Origin: Adineta steineri
Taxonomy: Eukaryota > Rotifera > Eurotatoria > Adinetida > Adinetidae
Assembly (NCBI GenBank): GCA_905250115.1
Contig: CAJNOI010000119.1
Location: forward strand, 1 to 64,000
DNA length: 64,000 nt
Reading direction: 5' to 3'
Part shown: positions 32,649 through 45,222 of the stretch, one piece after another
Numbering within the stretch: the stretch's first letter is position 1
Layout of the letters: every line of letters begins with the position of its first letter
Program-made: the position numbers and the translations under genes
The notes under the pieces: model-generated
Seen by the model: the letters and a program-made list of their open reading frames with translations, nothing else
Told to the model about the DNA's origin: nothing
Database searches by the model: none

Positions 32649-35126
32649 ATGGATTTACGGTAAATTTTATTTTCTAAATCTATCAATTTAGTTTTTTTTC
32701 GGATAATAGGAACCATCGAACTTCGACGAATTCATATTTTAATAATAAATATATTCGTCAACATTTAATAACAAATGGATTAGTAAGATTTTTTTATTAT
32801 TAAAAAAAAAAATGATTGTTTTATTTTATAAAAATAGATTAATCCTCATGGTGGTATTTTATCGCCTAGATCCTATGAAGTTGTACTTGGTGGACGAAAA
32901 AAACCAAAATATACGAAAAGAAGATCAATAAATAGTATTTGCAATTAGTAAATTAAATTGTTTTTCAAATATTTTATCAAATGAGAATTTTTTTTTGTAG
33001 TGTAATTGAAGATGAACAAAAACATCATATATTTATTCGAAATGTATTCAATCCTGATCAACATTCAAGAAATAGAAATAGTCGTACATTTATTTCAGTT
33101 AGCAGTGTAAGTTATTAAAAATATCAGTTGAAATTTTATATTTTATAGTTAAGTCCAAAACGTTCACCACTACGAGCTAAATCAGCTCATCACTCGCCGA
33201 TAAATGAAAAAAACCAATTAGATCGTCGTTCATCTATAGTAAAATTAATTATAGATATATAATTTAATGTTTCAAAAAAAAATTGAAAAAATCTCTCTTC
33301 TAGCAACTATTTGATGATGATAATTGTAAAGTGACTATGATCTATTATGGACCAGAGTTAAATCATAATCATCACAAAAATTCATATCTGTCTGATGGTG
33401 ATGAAATTGTTGTAATACAGCAATATTCTGATGATGAAAATTTTATGGTTTACAAAGGTTGTGTTGAACCGAATGGTAAGTTTAACTCTTTTTAACATAA
33501 TCTTAAATGTATATTTATATATTTTTACAAATCAAGAAACATTCACATTTGAATCTCATTGTCATCCTAACCATACATTTACTATAACATTATACATTAA
33601 TAATTTTATGGATAGTCAAATATCTGTCTGTTGTGAATATAAATATGAACATAATGCTCGATTAGACTCTAAACATAGTTTATTTGGTATATATGATGTA
33701 CAAGAAGGCAAACCTTGTCAAATGTAAGTTTTTTATATAAAAGTTTTCTTATTAATATATCTTTTCAAAGATGCCAATTTCAAAAACAAAAAAAGACATT
33801 ATTAACAACTCCTTCAAATTCATCGATGAAAGGTATTTGAAATTAACATAGATATTATCAAAATATTTAATTTTAGAAAAAAAAGAATCTTCTAAATATG
33901 AACAGAATCATATTTCTGTAATAACAGATCGATATCAAAACAATCATACAATTGTATCATTCGTAAGTAGTTTACTTTTAGTTTTTAAAAAACGTTTATT
34001 AAAGTACTTATAGGATGATAAATCCTATGAATCAGATCAACAATCTGTTGATGGTTAGAGAATGATAAAAAATTAATTTCGATATATAACATTTCTTTGT
34101 TATAGAAAGAAAGAATACTTATGAAAACGTATCTAGAAATTCATCGAATAGTTCGCAAGATTCTCGTCCATCATCACCATTGATTTCATTGCAACATGAA
34201 GATACTCATCATTCATCAGATGATTCCTCTGAAGTTGAAGAAAATCATCATTTTTTAACATCTTCATCAACTATTCCTTCTTCACAAATTACTATAGCTA
34301 AAAATCAAGTTGATCAATCATCAAATACTTTAGAAGCATCAAATTCTACGTCAATTCCTATTTTTAGCGATGAAAATGATAGTATTACTGTAAGACGACA
34401 TTCTTCGTCATTATCATCAACTGTTTTCTCCAACGAAGAAGATGAATCTTATTTATCTAAACTATCAATTAAAAGAATCAATACTAAACAACAAACATGG
34501 ACACCATCATCATCATCTACGGATTATAAACAAAGAAATAATGCAAAAACTACCATCAACAATATAAATGAACCAGAGGGTACGTATTTATATTTCGAAA
34601 AAAAATAAGTCTCGTACTTCGTTCTTGATCTAGAATACATGTAAAACTTTTGTTATAATCGGTCTAATGCACATATCAAGAGGAAAGAGAGACGACATAA
34701 AGTATTATCTTACTAAAACGTAGAAATATTTACTATCACATCATTTATAGTTGAAAAGACCTCATTTGAGACTGACGATTCTATCTCTAATTGATGATAG
34801 ATACAATATATTTAGCAAAAATAATATTTTCAAATTAAATCATATAACTTAGACTTACAAATGTTACGTCGTTCAATTCAAACACAGCCTCAACAACCTA
34901 AATCATTCAAGCCGAGATCGCTGACTACTCAATCAAATTTTCATAAAGTACAGTTGTATCTGAAGAAAAATTATATTTTTAATTCTTATCTATTAATTTT
35001 TTGTAGCGAATCGAACAACAACCACAAAAATTTATTGATGTGCTGAGTCAAGATGAATCAGTATTTAGTGATGATGTGGATCAACAAACAAAAAGGAGAG
35101 TTCATTATTCTTCGGATGAAACTTAA
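32649..35126 (+). CDS. ERICH3-like protein (DUF4590 domain), 13 exons
   Basis: Exons: 32649-32659, 32710-32782, 32838-32934, 33012-33106, 33149-33238, 33304-33475, 33537-33723, 33771-33832, 33877-33962, 34014-34053, 34106-34579, 34853-34947, 35007-35126. All have GT...AG borders and phases that add up to 533 residues. The N-terminus (NSYFNNKYIRQHLITNGL) matches the YFNNTRIRRHL start of vertebrate glutamate-rich protein 3. Exons 6-8 (about residues 123-245) contain CKVTMIYYGPEL, an FTFESHCHPNHTFT strand, SVCCEYKYEHNARL and the end GKPCQ, the DUF4590 pattern. The remainder is Ser/Asp/His-rich and likely disordered. ERICH3 is associated with cilia in animals; this role is by homology. Exon 1 codes only 11 nt. 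A further possible exon at 34751-34793 ends in a stop and may be an alternative 3' end. Confidence 0.8.
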
Positions 35127-35239
35127 ATTATGAAATATAACCAATCATTTTTATTCTAATTATAAGAGATAGATTTTGAATATAATAATGTTAGTCAAGC
35201 ATATTTTATTTGTAATCAAGAGAAAGATTTTACTTCTTG

Positions 35240-35292
35240 AGGGTGGGTGTGGGTGTGGGGCGTGAATAGAAAGAGTAGACACCCCCACCCGC
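35240..35292. repeat. G-rich imperfect inverted repeat, GGGTGTGGGT type, copy 2
   Basis: Left arm from 35240 reads AGGGTGGGTGTGGGTGTGG. The right arm (about 35277-35292) reads GGCGGGTGGGGGTGTC on the opposite strand. It lies 114 bp beyond the stop of the ERICH3-like gene. The pure G-runs could also form a G-quadruplex. Confidence 0.65.
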
Positions 35293-35556
35293 CTTAGTGT
35301 GCTTCCAGTGAACGCACTTTTTACTTTGTTGCCTTATCTTAATCTCAATACCAACAATCATTAGTAATAATATTAGCACACATGAATTCATATTGATTCA
35401 TGTAAAGATAAAATGCTTTTTCTTGAAATAAACAAATATTTGACAATATTTCTTTTCTGTTGTTAACATCGTATATAGATATTGTTAATAAAACCGCGAT
35501 TTGCATCATAGTATTTTGTTTTAATCTTGGAGAAGGATAAGTGATTTTTTTATACA

Positions 35557-36087
35557 ATGATGTCTAAACTTTTAATGTTATTGATCTGTACAGCCGTTGT
35601 GATTCAAGGCGCAAGACAACAACAGTATCACCATCGACGACAATTGTTTGGAAGTAGTACACAACGTCTCCCAAGTAGTGGTTACGTAGTAAAGTCCTAT
35701 AGTGTTTATTTCAATGGGCAAATAGTTAATGGTCTGTCTTCGTTATCATTTAAAGATTTGGGTTCTGGTTATGCAAAAGATTCTTCGAATGCTTTTTATG
35801 CTGGAAACAAAATAGCAGGTGCATCTAGTTATTTATTTGAAGTCTTAGGTGATCGATATGCTAAAGATGCTTGGTATGCTTTCTATGCTAGTAATAAAAT
35901 AGAAGGTTCATCTAGTTATTCATTTGAAGCCTTAGGTGATCGATATGCTAAAGATTCTTCAAATGCTTACTATGCTGGGAAAAAAATAGCAAGTGCATCT
36001 AGTTATTCATTTGAAGCCTTAGGCAATGGTTATGCTAAAAGTTCAGGAAATACCTATTATATGGGAGAAAAAGTTTTCAACGGTTGA
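35557..36087 (+). CDS. Secreted protein with DKNYY-like repeats
   Basis: A 176-codon intronless frame. Residues 1-18 (MSKLLMLLICTAVVIQG) form a clear signal peptide, followed by a short basic stretch (HHRRQ). Then come about four repeats of some 32 residues built on SSYSFEALGDRYAKDSSNAY followed by YAGKKI. This pattern (Tyr-Ala-Lys-Asp, then Asn-x-Tyr-Tyr-x-Gly) is that of DKNYY-type repeats, best known from bacterial surface or secreted proteins of unknown function. The repeats are close to each other at nucleotide level, suggesting recent internal duplication. The tail is short, with no membrane anchor. A second Met directly after the first could also be the start. Function unknown; bacterial origin plausible. 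Confidence 0.75.
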   Translation: MMSKLLMLLICTAVVIQGARQQQYHHRRQLFGSSTQRLPSSGYVVKSYSVYFNGQIVNGLSSLSFKDLGSGYAKDSSNAFYAGNKIAGASSYLFEVLGDRYAKDAWYAFYASNKIEGSSSYSFEALGDRYAKDSSNAYYAGKKIASASSYSFEALGNGYAKSSGNTYYMGEKVFNG

Positions 36088-37642
36088 ACTAATGGTTCCT
36101 AATAGAATCGACATTGACATAAATATATTTCTTTATATTTTAGTCAATTTTAAGCAAATAAAGATAAAAATCAATTATACCTATTATTCAATTCTCGTTG
36201 TTAAACAGATATTTTCTATTTTCATATGGCATGAATCAAAATTAGTGATATATGATTCATCGTCATTATCTTCGAAAGATTTCTAGTTCTCTGAATTGTA
36301 GCTAAAGTTTAACTCACATAAGCTAGTTATCATCTAGAGTGTGAGTGTGGCTGAGATTGTGGACGTGCAGATGAGGATAACAAAATAAATTGCTCTCTTC
36401 TTTATATTCAATGATACATTGTATGCTACCAATCAAATATTAGATGAAGCCAGTAATTTTTATTTAAATTTTAAATTAGTTCGTTAATTGGGTATAAGTG
36501 TATTATTTATTGGTTTTTCCCTTGATAATAAGAATGGTATATGTGCAACATCAGTTTATCACAAAGAAGCAACTGAACTATATTTAATATCATCTTGAAG
36601 GTATAGGTGTGTGAGCAAGGATGAGAATGAAATATCAAAATGTTATCCATACACGCTCTCAAGATGGTGTGGATGTGGGTAAGTTGAAAAAAAATACTTT
36701 CATGCATATCCTCATCTACCTACTCTTTATGAATATTACTATTGACTTCAACAAAAAAATTGATATTTTCATAGATAGAAAGAGTAACAAAACACTTAAT
36801 AAAAGTTCTTTCTATAATTTTATTCTTCGAGATTGATGTTACTGCTAATGTTCGCCCTCTGTCGAATTTTCTGATTGGGATCCTAGTGATAGTCATATAT
36901 TTACTATACCACGACCATGATCATGATAACAACCTGTGTTCTGTCTTACTATATATCATCATGATTCAGGATAAAACCTAAAATATTGCACATTATTTAT
37001 TTTTTCCCCATATAATGCATTGGAGGTTTTCAATGTGTCATTATATTATATGTTAAGATATTTTTTTCTAATACATCATTCTTGGCTTTATCCCATATAC
37101 ATATGTTCGTTTTTTCCTTCATTAGACTGTATTTGCGTTTATATTGTTCTCTTGTTTTTTTTAAATATTAATGTATATCATTATTTATGAAGTAGGTTTA
37201 CAACAATTAGGAGTTATTTTATTTTCTGGAGAATGACGTATCGACACATGAGTCATCATTTATCATTAAAAAGTAAGAATTCTTTTTTTAAAATAGTATA
37301 TCGCTTATCTCGCTCGGTTTTTTTCTATAGTAAGTTCTTTAGAAGATATTATCAATCATTGACAAACGACATCAGCTGTGTTATACTAGCTATTCTTTCA
37401 TTATCATGCAATATAATCTGATCTATACAATAAGATGAATAATTATCGATAGACTATAGTCGATTAATCGTTTTATTTTTAATTTGAACTACTTCGAGGT
37501 GTTGTTGGTCATACCGTAATAAAAACACAATTCAACTTTGATGAGTGATAATTATTAATTGAATTAATTAGAGAATGGTTTTGATTTATCTTCGTTTAAA
37601 TAATTAGATTTTTCTTTTAGAAATTTTATATTAATATAAATT
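36088..37642. other. Intergenic region without recognised genes
   Basis: About 1.55 kb. It includes GTGTGAGTGTGG-type stretches near 36337 and 36660 that recall the G-rich inverted repeats but lack convincing second arms. Small frames on both strands are not supported. Confidence 0.4.
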
Positions 37643-38656
37643 ATGGAAATATCAACATTTAGTCAGTCATCTGACTTTGCAACAGAAATGAATCTAAAGT
37701 TAACACATAACATTCTTCGTGTTAAAGATCCGAGTGGAATGATTCAATTTTATGTAAACAAATTTGGAATGGAAAGTATTCAGATTTCTACTCCATCATT
37801 GCCATATAATATCAGTGTTCTGGGATATACAACAAATTATGATGAAAATTTTGCCAAAGCTTCTAATACACTACCTTCACCTACATTACTTGAATTTCAT
37901 CATAATGATCCATCAATCATTAGTCCATCACTTACTAATAGTGGAACTTCAGAAGTTTATTGGAAAATTGGCATAACATTATATGATGTTGATTATGCAC
38001 GAGAAATTTTACAATCAAAACAAGTGAATATAACTGATGCATCACAGTTTGAAGATATCGGATATGTATGTCACTTACGAGATCCAAATGGTTTTTGTCT
38101 TGAATTATTACAACATGACTTTGAGAAAACATTTCAAGAGAAAATAAATAAAAGTAGTAAACAAACACCAGTAGATAACTTTCCATTGGGATATCCAGTC
38201 TGTATCGGTCAAATAACATTACATACAAATGATATAGAAAAAACTCAACGATTCTATTGTAATATATTGGGTATGAAATTACTTTCGATACAAGAAGTAC
38301 CAAAGTACAGTTTCACTTTGTATTTTTTTGCCTGGACGAATGAAAATCCACCACAATCAGATATAAAAGACGCTACTATTAACCGTGAATGGTTGTGGAA
38401 ACGTCCTTATACACAAATTGAAGTAAGATATTTTAATAATCAAAAACAAATACCATCTTTCAAAGATTTACAAGACAATGAAATTGGTTTTCAAGGGATT
38501 AGAGTTATGTGTAATGACTTGAACGGATTTATATCGAAAATGAAAGCTGGCAACGTAAGTTTTGTGGAATCAAATGGAACATTTGGTAAAGAAATTATTA
38601 TTCGTAATCCAGATAACATACCAATCTATATTTCACAAAACAAAAGCGAACAATAA
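37643..38656 (+). CDS. Glyoxalase / vicinal-oxygen-chelate family protein, two VOC domains
   Basis: An intronless frame of 337 codons. The first VOC domain starts at LKLTHNILRVKDPSGMIQFY and continues with FGMESI and a C-terminal LRDPNGFCLELL motif, the usual metal-ligand Glu strand. The second starts at IGQITLHTNDIEKTQRFYC, followed by NILGMKLL. Glyoxalase I isomerises the hemithioacetal of methylglyoxal and glutathione. The N-terminal half looks like lactoylglutathione lyase (Met-x-x-x-Tyr pattern), while the second half lacks the final D-P-[DN]-G-x-x-[IV]-E signature and ends IRNPDNIPIYISQ, so its metal site may be degenerate. The lengthened single-chain form is like fused glyoxalase I proteins. 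Exact substrate uncertain. Confidence 0.75.
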   Translation: MEISTFSQSSDFATEMNLKLTHNILRVKDPSGMIQFYVNKFGMESIQISTPSLPYNISVLGYTTNYDENFAKASNTLPSPTLLEFHHNDPSIISPSLTNSGTSEVYWKIGITLYDVDYAREILQSKQVNITDASQFEDIGYVCHLRDPNGFCLELLQHDFEKTFQEKINKSSKQTPVDNFPLGYPVCIGQITLHTNDIEKTQRFYCNILGMKLLSIQEVPKYSFTLYFFAWTNENPPQSDIKDATINREWLWKRPYTQIEVRYFNNQKQIPSFKDLQDNEIGFQGIRVMCNDLNGFISKMKAGNVSFVESNGTFGKEIIIRNPDNIPIYISQNKSEQ

Positions 38657-39623
38657 TTTGTATTCTTTCTTTTTTCCCTTCAACATTTTCTTTTTATTGC
38701 TCAAATATCTTTTTTATTTGGGCCATCATACGAAATACAACATCAAGAGAAATCAAGTAGCTCCGCAACATAGCAAATTGTGGAGATGTGATTTCTATAT
38801 TCAAGAGTATAGCATTATTTTCTTGAAAACTTGGTTTTTTTTTAAATCATTTCATAGAGAATATCTTTGAATGCCATTTAATAATTCATATTTTTCATCA
38901 ATAATGTACTATGATTCATAAAGTTGTATGATAGTTTAGTCAAAATTCTATTAGTAGTAATATTATAAATGTGATAAACTTGCAGAATACATAATAAAGA
39001 AATGTATTATCAAGCTAATGAATAATATATATTTACAGCACGATGACGCTATATTATGATACTCCGAACACGTTTAAATACCTTTCTAACATTACTATTT
39101 CAACAAAAAAATATTGTAAATTATATTGCATATATGCTATTCTTGCTAAACTCTAACTGAAACTATACTTGAAAATGTATGATATGCGTGTAAACCACAT
39201 GTACCTTATGTTATGAGTATTCGAGTAGCAATAGATTATAGTATATATTAGGTATGTTTGCTTATTCTCATTAGACTATTATATTGATTCGTATATAAAA
39301 ATAACTCTCCGGTCGCTATTTGTCTTATGACAATATTAAATATCATGAGTGCTTTTTTGAACGTACTTTTTTTATAAGAACGACTTTCGAGAACATTTTT
39401 GAAATAAATATTGAATCACTTATTTCTAGTTGGATTCTTACTAACCATATGGCTTTTAAACAAACTGCGTCACTAGATAATTTTATTTTTATTCATTTAA
39501 TGCTATATAAGACAAATAGAGTATTATGAATTTCTCATTTTTTGAAACACCAACACTGGTCTATACACAACAAATATATTATCATAAAAATAAAGCAGAA
39601 GATACAAAGATTTTCTTACAACA
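38657..39623. other. Intergenic region without recognised genes
   Basis: About 970 bases, AT-rich, between two plus-strand genes. The frames at 38562-38870 and 39320-39529 have no support. Confidence 0.4.
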
Positions 39624-42600
39624 ATGAACCAACGTCGATGTATCGTTTGTCTCCTTGTCGTTACTATGTTAACAATCGTGATACTACTTGCTGTTTACTT
39701 TAAATATCATTCTAAAAAACAAGAAGTTATACCAATTAGTATATTAGATACAACAACTATTGCTGTCATTACAATTTCAAATAGTTAGTTTGAATTTTGT
39801 TTTATATTTCTAAAAAATTTATTTATTAATCTAGGTGATGATAATACTAATCAACGATTAACACTTGATTTTACTTCAGAACCTGGTTCAACAAGTAAAT
39901 ATTAGTAAATAAAGTTGTAAAAATGAGATCATTTACTTTTTTAGATCAATTAAACAACCCAGCAACAAGTACATCATACTCAGTAAAAGACTCAACGTCT
40001 AGTATATCGACATGTAAGTTAGTTTTTGTATGAGATAATTACTAATTATTTATTTTAGATACATTGGTAGCTGACTCATCAAAAAACATTCCAAGTAAGA
40101 CTATTCATTATTTTATTTCAATATTATTGTTTATTTTTATGTTTAGATACAGCACAATCTACTTTTCAAACAACAAATATAGATATTACAGGACAAAAGA
40201 TAACAACATCTGGCAATGGTAAGTCAGTTTCTACAGAAGGAAAATATCAAATTCGATATTTATTTAATTTAGCTCAAAAAACATTCTTCATGACAAGTAT
40301 ATCTTTAGTAATAAACAGAATGAATAATTTAGATAATATTTTTTGTAAGGCACAATGAAATCTAATCTTTATACAACGTTGGCGAGCAGTACAAAGCAAG
40401 AATTGAGAACAACTGATATAACTCAATTAACAATGGCTAACAAACAAGGTAGTTTTTGAGAATATTATTCAGAATTTTATTACTAATAGATTTTTGTTTT
40501 CTAGATGAAATAACAAGTAAAATCATTTTGAAATAATAAAAAAAAAGAAATGAAAAAATATTATTTGTTAGGTACAGAGCAGAACACTGCTGGAAGAATA
40601 GGTATTGTAGAAATTATTCTACAGTTGATGATTATTACAATGAGTGAATTGTTTATAAAAATTAGTTGTATTTAAAGTTCAAAGTGTACATTTTCCATTT
40701 ATATTGTTGAACAACACAATAGCTTAGATTTCTTTCGAAGGATATCTCAATAATTCTCAGTATTTTTACTATGACTACCATATTATAGAAGTATTAGTAT
40801 TAATATCTAGGTTCAAATCATATTATCCATTTCAATATAACAAAATTTCAAAAACAAGAGGGACTTAGCATTCTAACTTGATTTTTTTGTAATCTTTCTT
40901 TTAGGTGACACAACAACTGCATCTTCCACATCACTTACAGGTATATCTAATAATTGAAATAGAATGAATATATGAAATATTTCTTTGTTAGATTGGAAGA
41001 CGCTCGAGGATGAAATGACTACTACAGACAAATCTAAGTTATTATTGACGATTTTGATGAGAAGTACTCTTCAGACTTCATTGAGTGATGTGACAGCTGA
41101 GACTTTCGATTCCTCACTGCCTATAGTAACAACGAGTAATCCTCAATTCTTATCGATAAAAACGACTGTTGATAGTTTGCAATCTTCCTCAGTCATCACA
41201 ACAATTAATCCTTCAAAATATCTATTAGAAACAGCAGCAACATCTACTTTAGAATCATTATCGACAGCTATGAAGTTAGATATATCTGAAACTGCTTCAA
41301 AACCGACGCCGATAACTAGCTCTCAGCTTCCCTTCGTATCTTCAACCAGAGATAGTTCTTTATTATCATCGATGTATTCGGCAACAAGTACGTCTCAGTT
41401 CATATCAGAATCTTTGAAAAGGGTTAGTTTAATATTACCATCGGTATCTACAACAATAAGTAGTTCTCAGTTAACATCAGAATCATCAACAACAGATAGT
41501 TTAGTATTGACACCGATACCTACCATCACAAGTAATTCTCAATTCATGTCACAATCTTCAACAACAGATAGTTCAATAATGTCATCGACGCCTATGAAAA
41601 CCATTATCGCTGATTTAACATCAGGATCTTTGACAGAAGATAGTTTCCTGTCAACATCAATGTCTGCGATGATAGACAGTATCCAGTTGACTTCAGGATC
41701 TTCGACAATAGATAGCTCAGTAATATGGTCGACACCTATGACAACAATTAGTACGGAGGTAACATCAGAATCTTTGATCGGAGATAGTTCCGTGTCATCA
41801 TCGATATCTGCAATCACAGACAGTACTCAATCGACTTTTGAATCTTCGAGAACATATAGCTCATTATTATCATCGATAATTATGGCAACAAGTAGTACTG
41901 AGTTAGCGTCAGAATCTTCAACAATAGATAGTTTAGTAATGTCGTCGACACCTAAAACAGCAGGTACTTATCAGTTCGTATCAGAATCGCTGACAACAGA
42001 TAGTTCAACAATATTGTCAATAGATATGGGAAAAGATAGTTCTCAGTTTACATCAGAATCCTCGACAATAAATAATTTAGTATCACCTTTAACAACAATG
42101 TCTGGAAGTAGCTCTCAGTTCACATTAGAATCCTTGACAACACTCAGTCCGATGGTAGCCTCGACACCGCTAGTAACGAGTAGCTCTCAGTTACCACCAG
42201 AATCATCAACAATAGAAAGTTCAGTATTATCATCGTTACTTAAGGAAACGAGTAGTTCTCAGCTCACATCAGAATCCTTAACAACTGATATTTCGATAGT
42301 GTCATCGATACCTTTGGTAGCGAGTACTTCTCCGTTTACATCGGAATCTTTAATAACTGATAGTTCAGTATTGTCATCAACATCCACAGCTTCAAGTGAT
42401 CCTAAATACTTGTCGGCAACTATGGCTACACAGAATTCTGAGCCATCAGGAACAAGTACAATGTCAAGTAATAACGATGTATTATCTAAAACTATGACAA
42501 CAGGGTATTCTGAATATACATCAACAACAATGATTACGACTACTACTCAAACAACCTCTACAACCATTACAATAGGTAAAATAGAATTTTTTAGAAGTAA

Positions 42601-44499
42601 TGAGATAGGAATGTTTCTTCAGATTATTGAGAAAGTAACTTGTATTTGGTCTGTTTCAGCGGCAACAGTAGAGACTCAATAATGTCTAGTATGCGTTAGT
42701 TAACATCTTACAATTATTAGGTACAGCAAAATACCGTGAAAACTCTCTTATAGCTAAACAATTTTCTAAATAAAAATAAAATTTGTATACTTATTAATAA
42801 GTCTGTATGTAATAAATCAATTTATATAGTTTTCATAAAAATGACTACGACAATGAGAACATAAGAGATGATAAATAAAATGACCTCTTTACATGAAGTG
42901 GAAATGAGTAAATCTAATGTGCATTTAGCTTATACATAAGATATTTTATCAAGAAATGAAAATTTTAGTTTTATTCCTATATATAACATATGAGACTATT
43001 GAGAATTCATACAATTTTGGTTTTGCTTATCATTTGTTTTACTTTATAGACGTAACAACAACAGTGGAGACAGATATGTCAACAAGTATGTATCTTATTT
43101 ATAAACAAGATGTAGTAAAGCGGTATAATTATTCATCTTTAGCAATGGGAATAGCCAGCACGCAAGTTACAAATATTCCATCATCCGTGAAAATCACTAG
43201 CACAATGATGAGTAAGTCATTGAGAAAGATTATTATATACAACATGTGTAAATAGAATTAAAGAAAATTTATTAAGAATCGTTCAGTCATCAATTTGAAT
43301 ATAATTTGATGAAATGTTTATTTATTATGTATACAAAAATGAATACAGATTATCTGCTAAGAGCATTATCTCAAGACATGAGATTTAACCTATGTTTCTT
43401 ATCAGAAAGAAAAAGAAATGAATAAGATTATTTTATATTTACAGATAACAACGTTCAAACGTTGACTTCTACTCAATCAGTCTTTTGGAATATAGATAAA
43501 CCGCTTAACACTGCACGATCTAACTTTGGAAGTGCATTATTAGCAAACGGACAAGTTCTTGTAGCTGGAGGTTTAATTACTAGCAGTTCGGCAATTTCAC
43601 AGACTGAAGTGTATACATCGACTGGGTGGCAACTGGCATCTTCCATGAAACTTGCACGTGCTTATCATACTGTTACTGCTTTTGCAAGTAATACTAAAGT
43701 ATTAGCCGCTGGTAGTGCAACTACAAACGGTCTACAAACTGCCGAAGTATATAACATTTTGAACAATACATGGACATTCACATCAAATAATATGTCAAGT
43801 TCTCGTTATGCACACACAGCCACACTACTTGGAAATGGACAAATACTCATTGCAGGTGGATATAACGCTTCAGGTAAAATTATATCTGCAGCCGAGCTTT
43901 ATATTCCATTATCAAACTCATTTATTAACACAACTAATATGAATATAGCACGATCTTATTTTACAAGTACACTTCTTAGTGATGGATCTACTGTTCTTGT
44001 TACAGGAGGTGCTAATGCTAGTAGTTATCTCATTTCAACAGCAGAACTTTATATTAATGGTTCTTGGATTCTCTTATCCAGTAGTATGACTCAAAGTCGA
44101 GCTTATCATGCTGCTGTATTATTAAATGATGGAACTGTATTAGTTGTTGGGGGAGGTACCGGTGGAGCAACTGCATATTCAACTGCTGAGATTTATAATG
44201 CAACATCACGAAAGTTTACAGCTGTTGGATCAATGCAATATCGTCGAGGAGGATTAACTCTTACACTTCTACCATCAGGTAAAGTATTAGCAGCAGGTGG
44301 TGCTGATTGGACATCCAGTACATATCCACTTGTATGTGAATTATATGATCCTGTAACAAGAACTTGGTCAAATACTACTATGCTGAATTATGGAAGAAAT
44401 TATCATCAAACTGTTTTACTAAATAATTTTGTATTAACTACTGGTGGCAATAATGGAAATGTTAGTCGAGTTATTAGTTCTGAAAGATACAATTTATGA
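39624..44499 (+). CDS. Type II membrane protein: signal anchor - Ser/Thr-rich stalk - kelch-type propeller, 14 exons
   Basis: Exons: 39624-39783, 39835-39894, 39945-40013, 40059-40094, 40147-40218, 40273-40296, 40350-40448, 40505-40516, 40572-40601, 40905-40940, 40992-42575, 43050-43085, 43143-43211, 43445-44499. Together they give about 1113 residues and every intron is phase 1. Residues 8-27 (VCLLVVTMLTIVILLAVYF) after MNQRRCI are a signal anchor. The next 730 residues or so are Ser/Thr-rich. The big exon repeats a unit of about 33 residues around SSTxxSSQxxSESxTTDSS, a mucin-like, probably O-glycosylated stalk. The last 345 residues are kelch blades with ANGQVLVAGG, YHTVTAFASNTKVLAAG and SRYAHTATLLGNGQILIAGG. 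The product is expected at the cell surface with the propeller outside. A short alternative exon at 42659-42681 ends in a stop and would remove the propeller. Confidence 0.8.
42659..42681 (+). other. Possible alternative terminal exon of the stalk-kelch gene
   Basis: After a TTTCAG acceptor, a phase-compatible stretch encodes AATVETQ and then TAA. Using it after the exon ending at 42575 would give an anchored stalk without the kelch propeller. Acceptor and frame are visible; use is inferred. Confidence 0.35.
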
Positions 44500-44825
44500 A
44501 ACATTATAATCAATATTAACCTAGCTGTAATAACATTTTCTCTTTTTCAAATCCAAATGATGTATCTAATAAACTTAATTATATTCAATGAATAAAAGTC
44601 TAATGTTTTAAATCTGTATTTATTCTTTATATAAACATGTTAATTTTATGACAAAGAACTGAAAATGTTTATATTCATGTTTATCGAAGACTTGAAATAA
44701 ATAACATCCTTAAAATATCATTTTATGCTACAGTAGACTTATAAATTGCATTAGGTAGTGATAATGTTATTAATTTATTTATTCAATAAATATGACATTA
44801 CACTACCGTTACAATTACAAAATGA
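44500..44825. other. Intergenic spacer
   Basis: AT-rich 3' flank of the stalk-kelch gene; no other feature seen. Confidence 0.4.
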
Positions 44826-45222
44826 ATGTGCGTGTGTGTCTGTATCGGATCAAAAGAACATCGAATATTGTGTAAGCTTTTGAAACTCACTACTACCAAG
44901 TGTATAGAACTTTTTACACATCTAGCTAAAGATTTAAGAGATTTATTAGTAGAGATGTGGAATACATCAAAATTAACTTCAAATGATATTTCTGGTCCAA
45001 TGCGTTGTATTGCCAATGTCTAATGATAATTATGATGATGCTGAAATAATACAAAATGAACTTTATCATGATTTTAATATTGAAGTACCAATTAAAAATA
45101 TTGGTGGAAATCTATATGCTCGAATATCAACACATATCTATAATTATATTGAACAATATGAAGAATTAGGTAATGCTATAATCAAAACCGTTGATAAGAA
45201 ATATGAAAAACAAGAAAATTGA
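44826..45222 (+). pseudogene. Class V aminotransferase (isopenicillin N epimerase-like) 3' fragment, frameshifted
   Basis: Two overlapping frames join into one C-terminal fragment. The first (to 45023) contains LRDLLVEMWNTSKL and ends GPMRCIANV. The second (to 45222) continues with DDAEIIQNELYHDFNIEVPI and LYARISTHIYNYIEQYEELG. This is the end of isopenicillin-N-epimerase-like PLP enzymes, where DAE..Q..L....IEVP and RIS.H.YN are conserved. The PLP-lysine domain is absent upstream and a frame change near 45015 breaks the reading, so the fragment is dead. Confidence 0.65.

Noticed and set aside
34751-34793. Candidate extra exon of the ERICH3-like gene after a TTTATAG acceptor
   Set aside because: Ends in a stop and has no donor; the 34579-to-34853 junction already keeps the frame to a sensible C-terminus.
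36337-36680. Further GTGTGAGTGTGG and GTGTGGATGTGGG stretches
   Set aside because: Resemble the G-rich inverted repeats but lack a convincing inverted arm, so they were not counted as copies.
41539-41817. Minus-strand frame within the stalk exon
   Set aside because: Antisense shadow of the Ser/Thr repeat.
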